Shown in pieces: positions 34,213 to 43,118 of a stretch of DNA of 64,000 nucleotides. Numbering within the stretch: position 1 is the first letter of the stretch; each line of letters begins with the position of its first letter. Below the pieces are notes generated by a model. That model had not been told where the DNA came from, searched no databases, and saw only the letters and a program-made list of their open reading frames with translations. A program made the position numbers and the translations under genes. The stretch is from Dysgonomonas mossii (GTDB taxonomy: Bacteria > Bacteroidota > Bacteroidia > Bacteroidales > Dysgonomonadaceae), in NCBI RefSeq assembly GCF_004569505.1, contig NZ_SPPK01000002.1, forward strand, positions 930,001 through 994,000. Reading direction: 5' to 3'.

Positions 34213-35472
34213 TTACATGTTTTTTTTGTTCAAAGAATCAACTATGGCTGCTTTTGACGCTCTGTATGCCGGTATCCCTGCCGAAAGAAGGTTGAGAACA
34301 AAGCATGCTAAGAATACACCTACTAATACAGGGTATGATATTAAAGCATGAATTGGTATAGCACTCTCTGCCCCTACATCTAGTAGCCAGCTTTTAAGCC
34401 ACATTACAATGAAGTATGACAATATCAATCCTATAATGCCGCCTATGAAAGTTGTAATTAGATTTTCGAACAAAATCTGAATCAGTATTATATATTTTTT
34501 TGCTCCGAAAGCTTTTCTTACTCCTATTTCTTCGATTCGTCTTTTTATTTGAGACATACTAAAGCTGGATAAGTTAACTGCCGGAATGAGAAGCAAAACG
34601 GTAAAAATGAATATCATTTTTCTATTGGCTGTTTTTTCATCCGGTTTCATATCCCTGGTTTCTTCCATCGAGAGCTGTCTCTGATTGTAAGGACCATGAA
34701 ACGTTATATTGTTTTCGGGGTCGCCACTATCAAATTTTCGTTGAGCTTTCTGTATTTCCTCCGTTAATGCCGTTGCGTCTTTTTTATCCTTCAATAGGTA
34801 TAAAATATGATAGCTCCTGTTGTTGTACCCATTCTTCGAGGTATATGGTATATACGCTTCTCCGTATCCGTATGTAAAGGTCTGGGGCACATCTTTTATA
34901 ATACCGATCACTTTGTATAGGTTAAAGTCTATTTCTATATTTTTGCCTAAAGCTCCATTGTTCCCAAAAACTTTTTTTGCAAGATTTTCTGAAATAACAG
35001 CGTTGCGTATGCCTGATTTGAAGTCTTCTTCCGTAAATGGTTTTCCATCCAGAAAAGTAAAGGATAGTACTTTCCAGTAACTAGCGTCTACCATTTTGAT
35101 CTCCGATAAGAAACGTTCGTTCGCATTCTCCTTTTTTACCATAAACTGATTGCCATTCCATGCCTTGTCAACAGCTGTAGTATATTCGGGCGTTTTAAAT
35201 TCGGAGAGGTAATTTTTATACAATTCGTAGCTGATTGTACTTTGCCATATCCTGTTTTTAGTTTGATCTTTGCTCTTTTTGGTATAGCGTTTCACATAGA
35301 AGGTCTTGCTTCTGTTTACTTCAGGTGCTATATCTACATGCTTAATGGAGTCGGTCACTATGATGACCATAACCATCATTATAGCCAATGCTGTACCTGT
35401 GATAGTGATTATGCTGATAAACTTGTTTTGTTTCAGCATTCCCAAAGCCTGTTTGAAATATATTTTATACAT
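34213..35472 (-). CDS. MacB-type ABC permease, type B copy 2
   Basis: This 419-residue MacB/FtsX permease has an N-terminal membrane segment, a large periplasmic domain and three C-terminal segments. The coupling motif is 'RRIEEIGVRKAFGAKKYIILIQILFENL' and the C-terminus 'AGIPAYRASKAAIVDSLNKKN'. Its start (MYKIYFKQALGMLKQNKF) and end resemble the permease at 36756, so the two are paralogous. It lies 26 bp after the type A copy 1 gene and 4 bp before type A copy 2, which supports a heteromeric transmembrane unit with shared ATPase. Confidence 0.9.
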   Translation of the reverse strand: MYKIYFKQALGMLKQNKFISIITITGTALAIMMVMVIIVTDSIKHVDIAPEVNRSKTFYVKRYTKKSKDQTKNRIWQSTISYELYKNYLSEFKTPEYTTAVDKAWNGNQFMVKKENANERFLSEIKMVDASYWKVLSFTFLDGKPFTEEDFKSGIRNAVISENLAKKVFGNNGALGKNIEIDFNLYKVIGIIKDVPQTFTYGYGEAYIPYTSKNGYNNRSYHILYLLKDKKDATALTEEIQKAQRKFDSGDPENNITFHGPYNQRQLSMEETRDMKPDEKTANRKMIFIFTVLLLIPAVNLSSFSMSQIKRRIEEIGVRKAFGAKKYIILIQILFENLITTFIGGIIGLILSYFIVMWLKSWLLDVGAESAIPIHALISYPVLVGVFLACFVLNLLSAGIPAYRASKAAIVDSLNKKNM

Positions 35473-35498
35473 ATATTATTCTGTTTTATTCAAAATTT

Positions 35499-36752
35499 TT
35501 ATTCGTTTCGCAATACTTCTGTCGGATTTATTTTTGTAGCCCTGTATGCCGGATACCATACACCAACAAGAATAATCAGAGCCATAATAGCATAGGTGAT
35601 CGATATGCCGATTATAAAGCGTAAAAAAGTGAATGCTACCCAATCGAGATGTACAAGTTCAAATAGTCCGAAATTGAGCGCTATGATTATAACAGGTATC
35701 ATGACTATTGACAATAATAGGAATCCCTCTGTAATCACTAATATTTGTATTTTTATTTTGGGAGAGCCTACAGCAATCCGCAGTCCTAATTCGTTTTGAC
35801 GTTGCTGTGTACGAAGACCGAATACACCCGATATACCTAGAAAGATATTGATCAATAAAAAAACTAATAAGATGGATCTAACTTTGATCGTGCTTTCCAC
35901 AGGGATTATTACAGCTTTTCTTGTATATGAAGTTGGTCGAACATCCATCAGGTATATATTACCAATCATCAACTTGGATGCCATATCTTTCATGAAGTTA
36001 TCAGTGAAACCGTTATCCATATTGGCTTTTACACGTATGCATAGTTCCATTTGGGATAGATTGTCAGGATTTACAGTTTTAATGATCTCCTCTTCTGATA
36101 GTAAAATACAGAATGAAAGGTTGGCCTTATAATATTCTGTCCATCTGATTGGGACATATTGTGCTGTTATTTGTTTTTCTAATCCGTTTTCTCCTATTAG
36201 TATATTTTTACCAACAGGATCAATATTCTTCACGAGCTCGGTAGCTGTATTTGAAGATATAATCACAGATTTTGCATTAAATGCTTTTTTCAAGTCCTTA
36301 CCATCGGTAGATTGTGTTTTGAAAACATCAAAGAACGATGGGGTAACTTTATATTCCTGCGCTGATATTCCTGTATTGTTATAGAATAGCTTTTTATAGA
36401 AGATCAAACTATATGGTGTTGCCGCATAGGGTTGCGAGGCAACGGAAAGAGATGCCGATTCTATCGCAGGGTGTTGCCTGACAAGCTCCATGATAGATAA
36501 TAGATCTTCACCGGTAGTTGTAGTCTTTTCTTCGGGAGATATATAATTGTCACTTCCCTGTATACGTTCATTTAGGTCGATACGATATGTGTGCTCTATA
36601 TTAAATCCTAATGGAATATTTTCTACAGATTTTAGGACTAGCATATAATCCACTATATACCAAAAGCATACCGCAACAAATAGCAATTCGAGTAATATCC
36701 AGAAGTTATTTTTACGTTGATTTATTATTATTCTAAATATTTGTTTTAACAT
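35499..36752 (-). CDS. MacB-type ABC permease, type A copy 1
   Basis: This 417-residue permease has the same layout as 32952: an N-terminal membrane segment (about 15-38), a MacB periplasmic core, and C-terminal membrane segments with 'RQNELGLRIAVGSPKIKIQILVITEG' and 'YPAYRATKINPTEVLRNE'. It begins 3 bp after the type B copy 1 stop, so the two are likely translationally coupled. Confidence 0.9.
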   Translation of the reverse strand: MLKQIFRIIINQRKNNFWILLELLFVAVCFWYIVDYMLVLKSVENIPLGFNIEHTYRIDLNERIQGSDNYISPEEKTTTTGEDLLSIMELVRQHPAIESASLSVASQPYAATPYSLIFYKKLFYNNTGISAQEYKVTPSFFDVFKTQSTDGKDLKKAFNAKSVIISSNTATELVKNIDPVGKNILIGENGLEKQITAQYVPIRWTEYYKANLSFCILLSEEEIIKTVNPDNLSQMELCIRVKANMDNGFTDNFMKDMASKLMIGNIYLMDVRPTSYTRKAVIIPVESTIKVRSILLVFLLINIFLGISGVFGLRTQQRQNELGLRIAVGSPKIKIQILVITEGFLLLSIVMIPVIIIALNFGLFELVHLDWVAFTFLRFIIGISITYAIMALIILVGVWYPAYRATKINPTEVLRNE

Positions 36753-36755
36753 GCT

Positions 36756-38039
36756 TTATTCCTCCTTTAAAGATTCTACTATCGGGGCTGCTGATACTCT
36801 CCATGCTGGAATTCCGGCACTCAAGAAATTGATAATAAGGCAAAAGATAAACGTTGTCAGAAATGTGAATGGAGTAATGAATACAGACATATTAAAATCT
36901 CCTCTGATATCTAGCCCCAAATAATTATTTTGATTAAAACCAAAATCACTTATGAAATGAACCAAAATAAAGGACAATAGTAGCCCAAGTACTCCACCAA
37001 TGAGAGAGTATACCATCTGTTCGCTTAATACCTGCCATATGAGATCTTTGTTGGTCGCTCCATATGCTTTTCTGACTCCTAGTTCTGCAATTCTTTTTCT
37101 CATTCGAAATAATGTGAGACCAGATAGATTAATTGCGGGTACAGTTAGCAGAATTAATATCAGTCCTATATCCGACAAGTATGAATTTTTCATATCGGGA
37201 TACCCTGAGCCAAATCGATGATCTTCTACATATCGGGTATCCGGCTGGCCATAGAGTTCTACCTTATAATTGGCTAATGTCGTATTATAGCGACTGATTT
37301 GCTGTTCTGTTTCTTTGCGGATGGCATCAAAATCTTTCGAAGAATGCGCTATAATCTGGCATTTATACATCCCTGTTATTCCTTCAGCATCTAGGTTTTG
37401 CTCTTTATTTATCGATGTATAAGGTATCCAAGCATGGGCATATGTGGCAACAGTTATCGGCGAAAGATCTTCGACTACTCCTGATACTGTATATGTTATA
37501 AAGCTCAATTGCATTTGTTTGCCAATGATATTTTCTGTTGTTCCAAATATCGTACGTGCTAATTGCTTACTGATGACTATTTTTTTGATACCCGATTCTA
37601 ACTCCTGTTTGTTATATCCGTTTCCTTCTATAAACTTAAAGTCAAAAACTTTCCAGAAAGTATCATCAGTATACAGTACATAACATCTTTTCTGATTTCC
37701 TCCTCCCGGTAGAGTGGCCAGATGCGAATGAATAAAGGAAGAAATAGTAACCGCTTCGGGTGTTTTTAGTGACAAGAAACATTCTCTGATTGTTTTTATT
37801 GACATGAAGCCATCGACAACGAAATTTCCTGTATTCTTTTCCTTTACTCCAACCCATTTTACATATAACGACCTTGATCGGTTAGTTTCAGGTTCCAGAT
37901 CCATAACCTTAGCTTGGATGGCAACTAATAACGATATGATCATACAAATAGACAATGAGACACCTATAATGGATATAAGCGCAGTGTAAGGATTGTCCTT
38001 TATCGATCTTATAGCTTGTTTCAAATAACTTATATTCAT
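36756..38039 (-). CDS. MacB-type ABC permease, type B copy 1
   Basis: This 427-residue permease has a first membrane segment at about 17-42, a periplasmic domain, and three C-terminal segments. The coupling sequence is 'RKRIAELGVRKAYGATNKDLIWQVLSEQ' and the end 'AGIPAWRVSAAPIVESLKEE'. It is paralogous to 34213. It is the first of four consecutive permeases, 73 bp after the ATPase gene. Confidence 0.9.
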   Translation of the reverse strand: MNISYLKQAIRSIKDNPYTALISIIGVSLSICMIISLLVAIQAKVMDLEPETNRSRSLYVKWVGVKEKNTGNFVVDGFMSIKTIRECFLSLKTPEAVTISSFIHSHLATLPGGGNQKRCYVLYTDDTFWKVFDFKFIEGNGYNKQELESGIKKIVISKQLARTIFGTTENIIGKQMQLSFITYTVSGVVEDLSPITVATYAHAWIPYTSINKEQNLDAEGITGMYKCQIIAHSSKDFDAIRKETEQQISRYNTTLANYKVELYGQPDTRYVEDHRFGSGYPDMKNSYLSDIGLILILLTVPAINLSGLTLFRMRKRIAELGVRKAYGATNKDLIWQVLSEQMVYSLIGGVLGLLLSFILVHFISDFGFNQNNYLGLDIRGDFNMSVFITPFTFLTTFIFCLIINFLSAGIPAWRVSAAPIVESLKEE

Positions 38040-38112
38040 TCTATATTCATCTAACTTTAATGCTTAGGGCGTATACCGCCTATTTTTTTTGAGAAGAAAA
38101 AGAGTCGGAGGC

Positions 38113-38781
38113 TTATTCTACACGTCTTCCGTCGAAGAAACGAACGATGCGTTTAGTCGTTTTTGCTATCAGCTCATCGTGCGTCACCATTACTATTGTT
38201 GTACCTTCGTTATTCAACTCAAACAGTAGATCCATAATTTCCGTACCCATCTTGCTGTCAAGGTTTCCGGTAGGCTCATCGGCCAAAATGATTTGAGGAT
38301 TACCGATAATTGCACGGGCTATGGCTACACGCTGGCACTGTCCTCCGGATAGTTGAGACGGGAAGTGTTTCATACGGTGCGAAAGACCTACTTTCTCCAG
38401 CACATGCTTTGCCAATTCGCGGCGGCTAGTGTCTCCAGACTTGCGATAAAGAAGTGGAAGTTCCACATTGTCGAGTACGTTTAGTGAATTTATAAGATGG
38501 AAACTTTGAAAAACAAACCCAAGTGTTTTGTTACGGAACTCCGCCATTTCTTTGTCTTTCATCTTGTTTGTTTCTGTACCATTGATGAGTACTTTGCCAT
38601 TGGTTGCAACATCGAGTAGACCCATGATATTTAGCATAGTACTTTTACCACAACCTGATGGCCCCATAACGGACAGAAAATCCCCTTTTTCGACTTCCAG
38701 ATTTACATTTTCCAATGCTACTGTTTCTACTTCTTTCGTCCTATAAATTTTTGTAATCCCTTGTAAATTGATTATTGACAT
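38113..38781 (-). CDS. ABC transporter ATPase (LolD/MacB-like)
   Basis: This 222-residue ATPase drives the FtsX-type permeases of the unit. Walker A is GPSGCGKST (residues 40-48), the Q-loop region follows, the signature is LSGGQCQRVAIARA (a Cys where many have Gln), and Walker B is IILADEPTGNLD with the D-loop. It lies between the adaptor gene (107 bp upstream, with a strong hairpin between) and the four permease genes. There is only one ATPase gene for four permeases in the unit. Confidence 0.94.
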   Translation of the reverse strand: MSIINLQGITKIYRTKEVETVALENVNLEVEKGDFLSVMGPSGCGKSTMLNIMGLLDVATNGKVLINGTETNKMKDKEMAEFRNKTLGFVFQSFHLINSLNVLDNVELPLLYRKSGDTSRRELAKHVLEKVGLSHRMKHFPSQLSGGQCQRVAIARAIIGNPQIILADEPTGNLDSKMGTEIMDLLFELNNEGTTIVMVTHDELIAKTTKRIVRFFDGRRVE

Positions 38782-38818
38782 AGTGCTGATATTTTATGTA
38801 TGATTATTTTTTTATTTA

Positions 38819-38856
38819 CTTTTATACTCTTCCTTCAATTAGGAAGAGTATAAAAG
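38819..38856. promoter_or_regulatory. 16-bp perfect stem between adaptor and ATPase genes
   Basis: Arms 38819-38834 and 38841-38856 are perfect reverse complements with a six-base loop. There is no U-tract on either strand, so it is not an intrinsic terminator. It may stabilise or mark a processing point in the operon mRNA, changing the ratio of adaptor to transporter. Confidence 0.65.
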
Positions 38857-38888
38857 ATCTCCCTAAAATTATATTACCTATTATAGAA

Positions 38889-40133
38889 TTAATTTATTTT
38901 TAATTTTTGCTTGTTCTTGTACTGATTCATATCCGATATAATTACTTGTTCGCCTTTCTCGAGACCGCTTATCACTTCTACATATTCGAAGCTGCTTTCG
39001 CCTAGTTTTATTTTTTTCTTTTCCGCTTCTCCGTTTTTCACTACCCACAGTTCATATTCTCCGGCTCCTATATAATACGTCGAATTCGGAATTCGTAATA
39101 CATCATCCTGTATTCCATGTGTAACATATACATCTGTTTTCAGACCACTTCTGAGACGTGAATTACCCGAGTCTTTTAGCATAACGGTGAAATTAATTAC
39201 GCCGTTCTTTACCGAAGGGGTTATATTTACCACCGTTCCTTCCAGCTGCAATTGTCCGATTTTTATTATGGCTTTAGCTCCCGAACTGAGTTTCTCGGCA
39301 TAGCTGTCTGCTATTTCTGCCAATACCTTGAAGTGACTCAGGTCTGAGACAATAGCTATTTGTGCTCCGGCAGAAACTTGCGAACCGATTTGATTATTTA
39401 CATAGGTAAGCGTTGCTCTCTGAGGCGATAATATACGAGCATCCTTTAAGAGACGGGCACTTTCTGCCAGCGATTTTTCGAATATACTCAGGTCGAGTTG
39501 TTGGACTTTGACCTCGGCCGATGCATTTTTCTTTTCATTCACTATTTGTTCTTTTAGTTGCTGGAGCTCAAGCTTTGCTACTTCATAGTTCAATGCTGCT
39601 TGGCGTACCTTGTCTGAGGTACTTGCCCCGATGCTATCCAGATATCTTTCGTTTTTAAGCTCAGTTTGTAGTTGTTTGAGCTTCATATCCTTTACCTGTA
39701 GTTGCATTTGAAGATCCGAAATAGTATTGTCGAGACTCACTTGAGACTGGATAAGTTTGCTTTTCTTCATTTCTTTTTCGTCCAGTTTCTGTTTGTAGTC
39801 TGTTTCTATCGAGGCCAGTTCGAGCTTTAAGATCGGTTCATCTTTGTTTACCGAATCTCCCGCTTCTTTATATACTTCCAGTATCCGGCTATTGATAGGC
39901 GATACAATAATTTCTTCGGTCAGAGGAATCACTTTGCCCGATGCATTTACCGTTACTTCGATCGTTCCTCTGTCAACAGTTCCTATAATTACATTTTTCG
40001 AAGAAATCGAACCTTGCAGAAAATTTACTACGATAATAACTACTATTGCCAAACCTACTATAATAGCACCATATCGTATGATCTGTTTACGTCTTTCTTT
40101 GCGTTGCTCACTTAATGGTATCTCTCTGTCCAT
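38889..40133 (-). CDS. HlyD/MacA-type periplasmic adaptor
   Basis: This 414-residue membrane-fusion protein has a single N-terminal membrane segment (about 22-42), a lipoyl/barrel-sandwich start ('GTVDRGTIEVTVNASGKVIPLTEEIIVSPINSRILEVYKEAGDSV'), a long coiled coil (about residues 105-215, rich in E, K, L, Q), the return 'ARILSPQRATLTYVNNQIGSQVSAG', and beta-barrel and membrane-proximal domains. It bridges the permeases to the TolC protein. It is the first gene of the nine-gene unit, so a sigma-54-type promoter in front of it would control all of it. Confidence 0.92.
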   Translation of the reverse strand: MDREIPLSEQRKERRKQIIRYGAIIVGLAIVVIIVVNFLQGSISSKNVIIGTVDRGTIEVTVNASGKVIPLTEEIIVSPINSRILEVYKEAGDSVNKDEPILKLELASIETDYKQKLDEKEMKKSKLIQSQVSLDNTISDLQMQLQVKDMKLKQLQTELKNERYLDSIGASTSDKVRQAALNYEVAKLELQQLKEQIVNEKKNASAEVKVQQLDLSIFEKSLAESARLLKDARILSPQRATLTYVNNQIGSQVSAGAQIAIVSDLSHFKVLAEIADSYAEKLSSGAKAIIKIGQLQLEGTVVNITPSVKNGVINFTVMLKDSGNSRLRSGLKTDVYVTHGIQDDVLRIPNSTYYIGAGEYELWVVKNGEAEKKKIKLGESSFEYVEVISGLEKGEQVIISDMNQYKNKQKLKIN

Positions 40134-40164
40134 TTCTAATGTTTTATTATTCTACCTATTTATA

Positions 40165-40178
40165 TCAAGTCGTATGCC
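40165..40178 (-). promoter_or_regulatory. Sigma-54-like promoter of the exporter operon
   Basis: The minus strand reads CGGCATACGACTTGAT, which matches the sigma-54 consensus (GG-N10-G with TTG) apart from GA in place of GC at -12. Transcription would start near 40153, 20 bp before the adaptor start. The operon's own regulator is a sigma-54 activator. Confidence 0.45.
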
Positions 40179-40224
40179 GAAAATGTAAATTGTATATAAT
40201 CAGTTGTTTATCGTTTTTGTAAAT

Positions 40225-40238
40225 GTCCGATATCGGAC
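40225..40238. promoter_or_regulatory. 14-bp palindrome, likely upstream activator site
   Basis: GTCCGATATCGGAC is a perfect palindrome centred about 80 bp upstream of the sigma-54-like start, the usual distance of enhancer sites. A further half-site TTCGGA follows at 40245-40250. Confidence 0.55.
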
Positions 40239-40344
40239 GACTTGTTCGGAAGTAGTCATTCTTAAATGTTTGCCTATAAAGAATCAGCTGGTGAATCTGT
40301 AATTGAATTCTCCATCGAAGATTATTTACAGAGAGAAAAAAGTG

Positions 40345-40352
40345 TATATTTG
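40345..40352 (+). promoter_or_regulatory. -7 box of the AAA ATPase gene
   Basis: TATATTTG matches TAnnTTTG, 40 bp before the start. Confidence 0.5.
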
Positions 40353-40392
40353 AGGAGGTAAATTTTATACTCTTTGTAAAATATAGACCCAA

Positions 40393-41529
40393 ATGATAAT
40401 TCGTGCATTAAAATATATTCGTTATGCGGGCGAGCCTCGCGAATGGAGTATCGTGGGCAGTAATGATGATTATGCTTACTTTGATAATCTAAATCTTTTG
40501 GTGGGCAAAAACGCATCCGGAAAAAGCCGGACATTAAATCTGATAAGACAAATTGCAAATTTATTTTCGGGACAAATTAGTTTAAAACAAACTGTTAGTC
40601 CTAGCGAAAACTTTGAAATCATTTTTACTGAGGGTGAAAACACATATAAGTATATACTTGCCTTCAAAAACAGGACTATCATCACAGAGGTTCTGATGTT
40701 TGATGACAAAGTCTTATTAGATAGGGAAAAGAAGATATTCATTGATCTTGAAAATAATAGACTTGATGCGGATGTGTCAGATAATCAACTGGCCATTACT
40801 TTGCAAAACAGCGAAGGGAAATCCTATTACGAAAGTTTTGTAGAGTGGGGGAGGTCTCTTCGAAACTATATGTTTGCAAACCAGTTGGAGAAAAAGAAAT
40901 TGGTGAAGGACTACGTCGGGGAGGAAAACAATAAAGATATTGATGACCCGGAGACTTTGATTCACGCTTTCTACAAGGGGAGAGAGCTGTTCGGTGAAGC
41001 CTTTATATCAGAGATTCTGTCGAGCATGCAGGATTTGGGCTATGATATTTCTAAAATCGATATAGAAGAGGTTGACGGACTTTACGGACTATGCGTTGAA
41101 GAAGATTGTAAATATACTGTTTCTCAACGTGAAATGTCTCAAGGTATGTATCGGGCTCTGTCTTTATTGATACTGCTGCATTATGCAAAGCTCAAGAATA
41201 TTTCATTTTGTATGTTGATTGATGATATTGGAGAAGGTCTTGATTTTGAAAGCTCTAAAAAAATAACAGACATTGTTATTAAGAAGGTGAACAAATCCAA
41301 TATGCAATTCTTTATGACCACAAACGATCGCTATATTATGAACCAAATACCACTTCGCTATTGGTCTGTAATAGGTAGGGATCATAGCAAATCGATATTC
41401 TACGATTATACAAATTCGAAAGATACTTTTGAAGACTTTAAATATACGGGACTTAATAACTTCGATTTTTTGGCCACAGACTTTTACCAGAAAGGTTTTG
41501 GCATTATGGATGAGGATAATAACGTTTGA
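40393..41529 (+). CDS. AAA_15/AAA_21-type ATPase of a candidate defence pair
   Basis: This 378-residue ATPase belongs to the OLD/RecF-like ABC ATPase group found in several phage-defence systems. Walker A is GKNASGKS (residues 38-45). A signature-like 'SQREMSQGMYRALSLL' precedes the Walker B 'FCMLIDDIGEGLD' (Asp277-Asp278), where Asp replaces the usual catalytic Glu. The switch segment reads 'FFMTTND', with Asn in place of His. The gene overlaps the next by 4 bp (ATGA), so the two are translationally coupled. It is a split system: no nuclease domain is in this protein. A role in abortive infection is inferred from family and pairing, not shown. Confidence 0.85.
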   Translation: MIIRALKYIRYAGEPREWSIVGSNDDYAYFDNLNLLVGKNASGKSRTLNLIRQIANLFSGQISLKQTVSPSENFEIIFTEGENTYKYILAFKNRTIITEVLMFDDKVLLDREKKIFIDLENNRLDADVSDNQLAITLQNSEGKSYYESFVEWGRSLRNYMFANQLEKKKLVKDYVGEENNKDIDDPETLIHAFYKGRELFGEAFISEILSSMQDLGYDISKIDIEEVDGLYGLCVEEDCKYTVSQREMSQGMYRALSLLILLHYAKLKNISFCMLIDDIGEGLDFESSKKITDIVIKKVNKSNMQFFMTTNDRYIMNQIPLRYWSVIGRDHSKSIFYDYTNSKDTFEDFKYTGLNNFDFLATDFYQKGFGIMDEDNNV

Positions 41530-42245
41530 TGAGACGCATTGCTTTTTTCGTTGAAGGACAGACTGAGCAGATTTTTATAAATCGCTTGATAAAGGAAGTC
41601 TTTGGCTATAAACAGATTAATATTATTCAGAAACAATTTCGTGGAGGATCTAATATACCCAAACAAGAGATTGTTCGGAACTCGTCATTTTCTCGAAATC
41701 CGAAGTACGAAGTGCTTATTTTTGATTGTGGCTCAGACAACAGGGTAAAATCGGAGATATTAGACAACATTTCTAACCTTCGACAAAGAGGGTATGAAAT
41801 GATCATCGGTGTCCGTGATCTTTATCCTATACCCATAGATGATTTGGAGAAGCTGGAAAAAGGTTTGCGCTTCTTGCCGAATAAACTGAGAGCAGATGCT
41901 CCATATTTTGATATTGTAATTGCAATACACGAAATAGAAGCCTGGTTTATGGCAGAAACGAATCACTTCAAGAGAATAGACAAACGGCTGACAGGACGAT
42001 TTATAAAAGATAGGCTTGGGTTTGATCCTTATGTCATAAACTCAGAATCGAGAGTCCATCCGGCTAAGGATCTGGATAATATCTACAGGCTTGTAGGCAA
42101 GTCGTATACAAAGAAATATAATGCTACTGTGAGAGTTGTAAATAAACTAGACTTTAATCGTCTCAGGCATCAGGTACGTTACGATGTGGGCTCTTTGAAC
42201 AGGCTTTTAAGTGTGATCGATAACTTCAAAGGAAATAAGAAGTAG
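41526..42245 (+). CDS. DUF4276-like (TOPRIM-related) effector of the AAA pair
   Basis: This 239-residue protein resembles the DUF4276/RloB-like family, thought to have a TOPRIM-like nuclease core. Its start 'RIAFFVEGQTEQIFINRLI' carries Glu10 in the VEGxTE motif. An acidic pair lies in LIFDCGSD (Asp67, Asp71), 'GVRDLYPIP' gives Asp98 in the DxY motif, and 'HEIEAWFMAE' gives Glu136 and Glu138. These match the positions of acidic metal ligands in that family. Paired with an AAA_15-type ATPase it recalls AbiL- and PARIS-type modules, in which the ATPase controls a toxic nuclease. Its substrate is unknown. It converges with the phosphoesterase gene 18 bp away. Confidence 0.75.
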   Translation: MMRRIAFFVEGQTEQIFINRLIKEVFGYKQINIIQKQFRGGSNIPKQEIVRNSSFSRNPKYEVLIFDCGSDNRVKSEILDNISNLRQRGYEMIIGVRDLYPIPIDDLEKLEKGLRFLPNKLRADAPYFDIVIAIHEIEAWFMAETNHFKRIDKRLTGRFIKDRLGFDPYVINSESRVHPAKDLDNIYRLVGKSYTKKYNATVRVVNKLDFNRLRHQVRYDVGSLNRLLSVIDNFKGNKK

Positions 42246-42263
42246 GTAGTTTTTACTCTTGTT

Positions 42264-43118
42264 TTATTTCTGCTCTAGCGTTATTTCTACAATTTCGGGT
42301 TGTGCGAAAAATCGGAATGGAAATCCTCCCATACCAACGCCCGAAGTAACATACAATTTTGTTTTACCTTTTTCTTTCCAACCATACCTGTACTTTTGTC
42401 CCGTTTGCATATATTCCGGATGATTGGTTGCCGGCATAATGGGAGCATACAATCCAAAAAGTGTTATTTGTCCCCCATGTGTGTGACCCGATAGCATAAG
42501 GTCTACAAGGTCTGTGTCTAGCAATTCCATGTAGTCGGGGTTATGAGACAGCAATATGCAGAAGTTGTTTTGCTTCACATCACTAATCGTATTGTCTATA
42601 ATCTGCACATCTTCCCAAAGATCTCCTACACCTCCGATTTTTATACTGTCATTGCCTTCTTTTATCCAGTATGAGTCATTGTCGCAGATATGAAAGCCAC
42701 AATTGCTAAAGCCTTGCTGTATTAGCTTGGCATCTTCCCAGTGATCATGGTTGCCCAATACCGTGTATACTCCGTATTTACTTTTTAGCTTTCTTATTTC
42801 GTCAAAGAAAGGATGCGAGTATGTTGTGCTCTTTAGTGTGTTATCCCCTCCGATAATCACTATATCGGGGTTTCGTTCATTGATTCTCTCTACCAGACGT
42901 GCTACATCTTTGCTTGTAAAGTATTTCCCGGAGTGAATATCTGATACGAAGATTATCTTCTTTCCTACAAAAGCATTGGGGATATCTTTGCTTCGGAATG
43001 TCAGTTCTTTCAGCTTTATATTCCGTGCTTCCAGATAACCATATATAAGACAGATACTGGCAACCATTAAGGCTGCCAGCGAAAAATAAGCCAGATATTT
43101 CTTCCTCTTATTTGTCAC
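42264..43118 (-). CDS. Membrane-anchored metallophosphoesterase (YkuE-like)
   Basis: This 284-residue calcineurin-like phosphoesterase has one N-terminal membrane segment (about 8-28) and dimetal motifs VSDIHSGK, IIGGDN, LGNHDHW, LSHNPD and LSGHTHGG. YkuE-type enzymes act on the outer face of the membrane; the UDP-diacylglucosamine or other substrate cannot be chosen. It starts inside the stop region of the pyrophosphatase gene (11-bp overlap), so the two form a unit. Confidence 0.92.
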   Translation of the reverse strand: MTNKRKKYLAYFSLAALMVASICLIYGYLEARNIKLKELTFRSKDIPNAFVGKKIIFVSDIHSGKYFTSKDVARLVERINERNPDIVIIGGDNTLKSTTYSHPFFDEIRKLKSKYGVYTVLGNHDHWEDAKLIQQGFSNCGFHICDNDSYWIKEGNDSIKIGGVGDLWEDVQIIDNTISDVKQNNFCILLSHNPDYMELLDTDLVDLMLSGHTHGGQITLFGLYAPIMPATNHPEYMQTGQKYRYGWKEKGKTKLYVTSGVGMGGFPFRFFAQPEIVEITLEQK

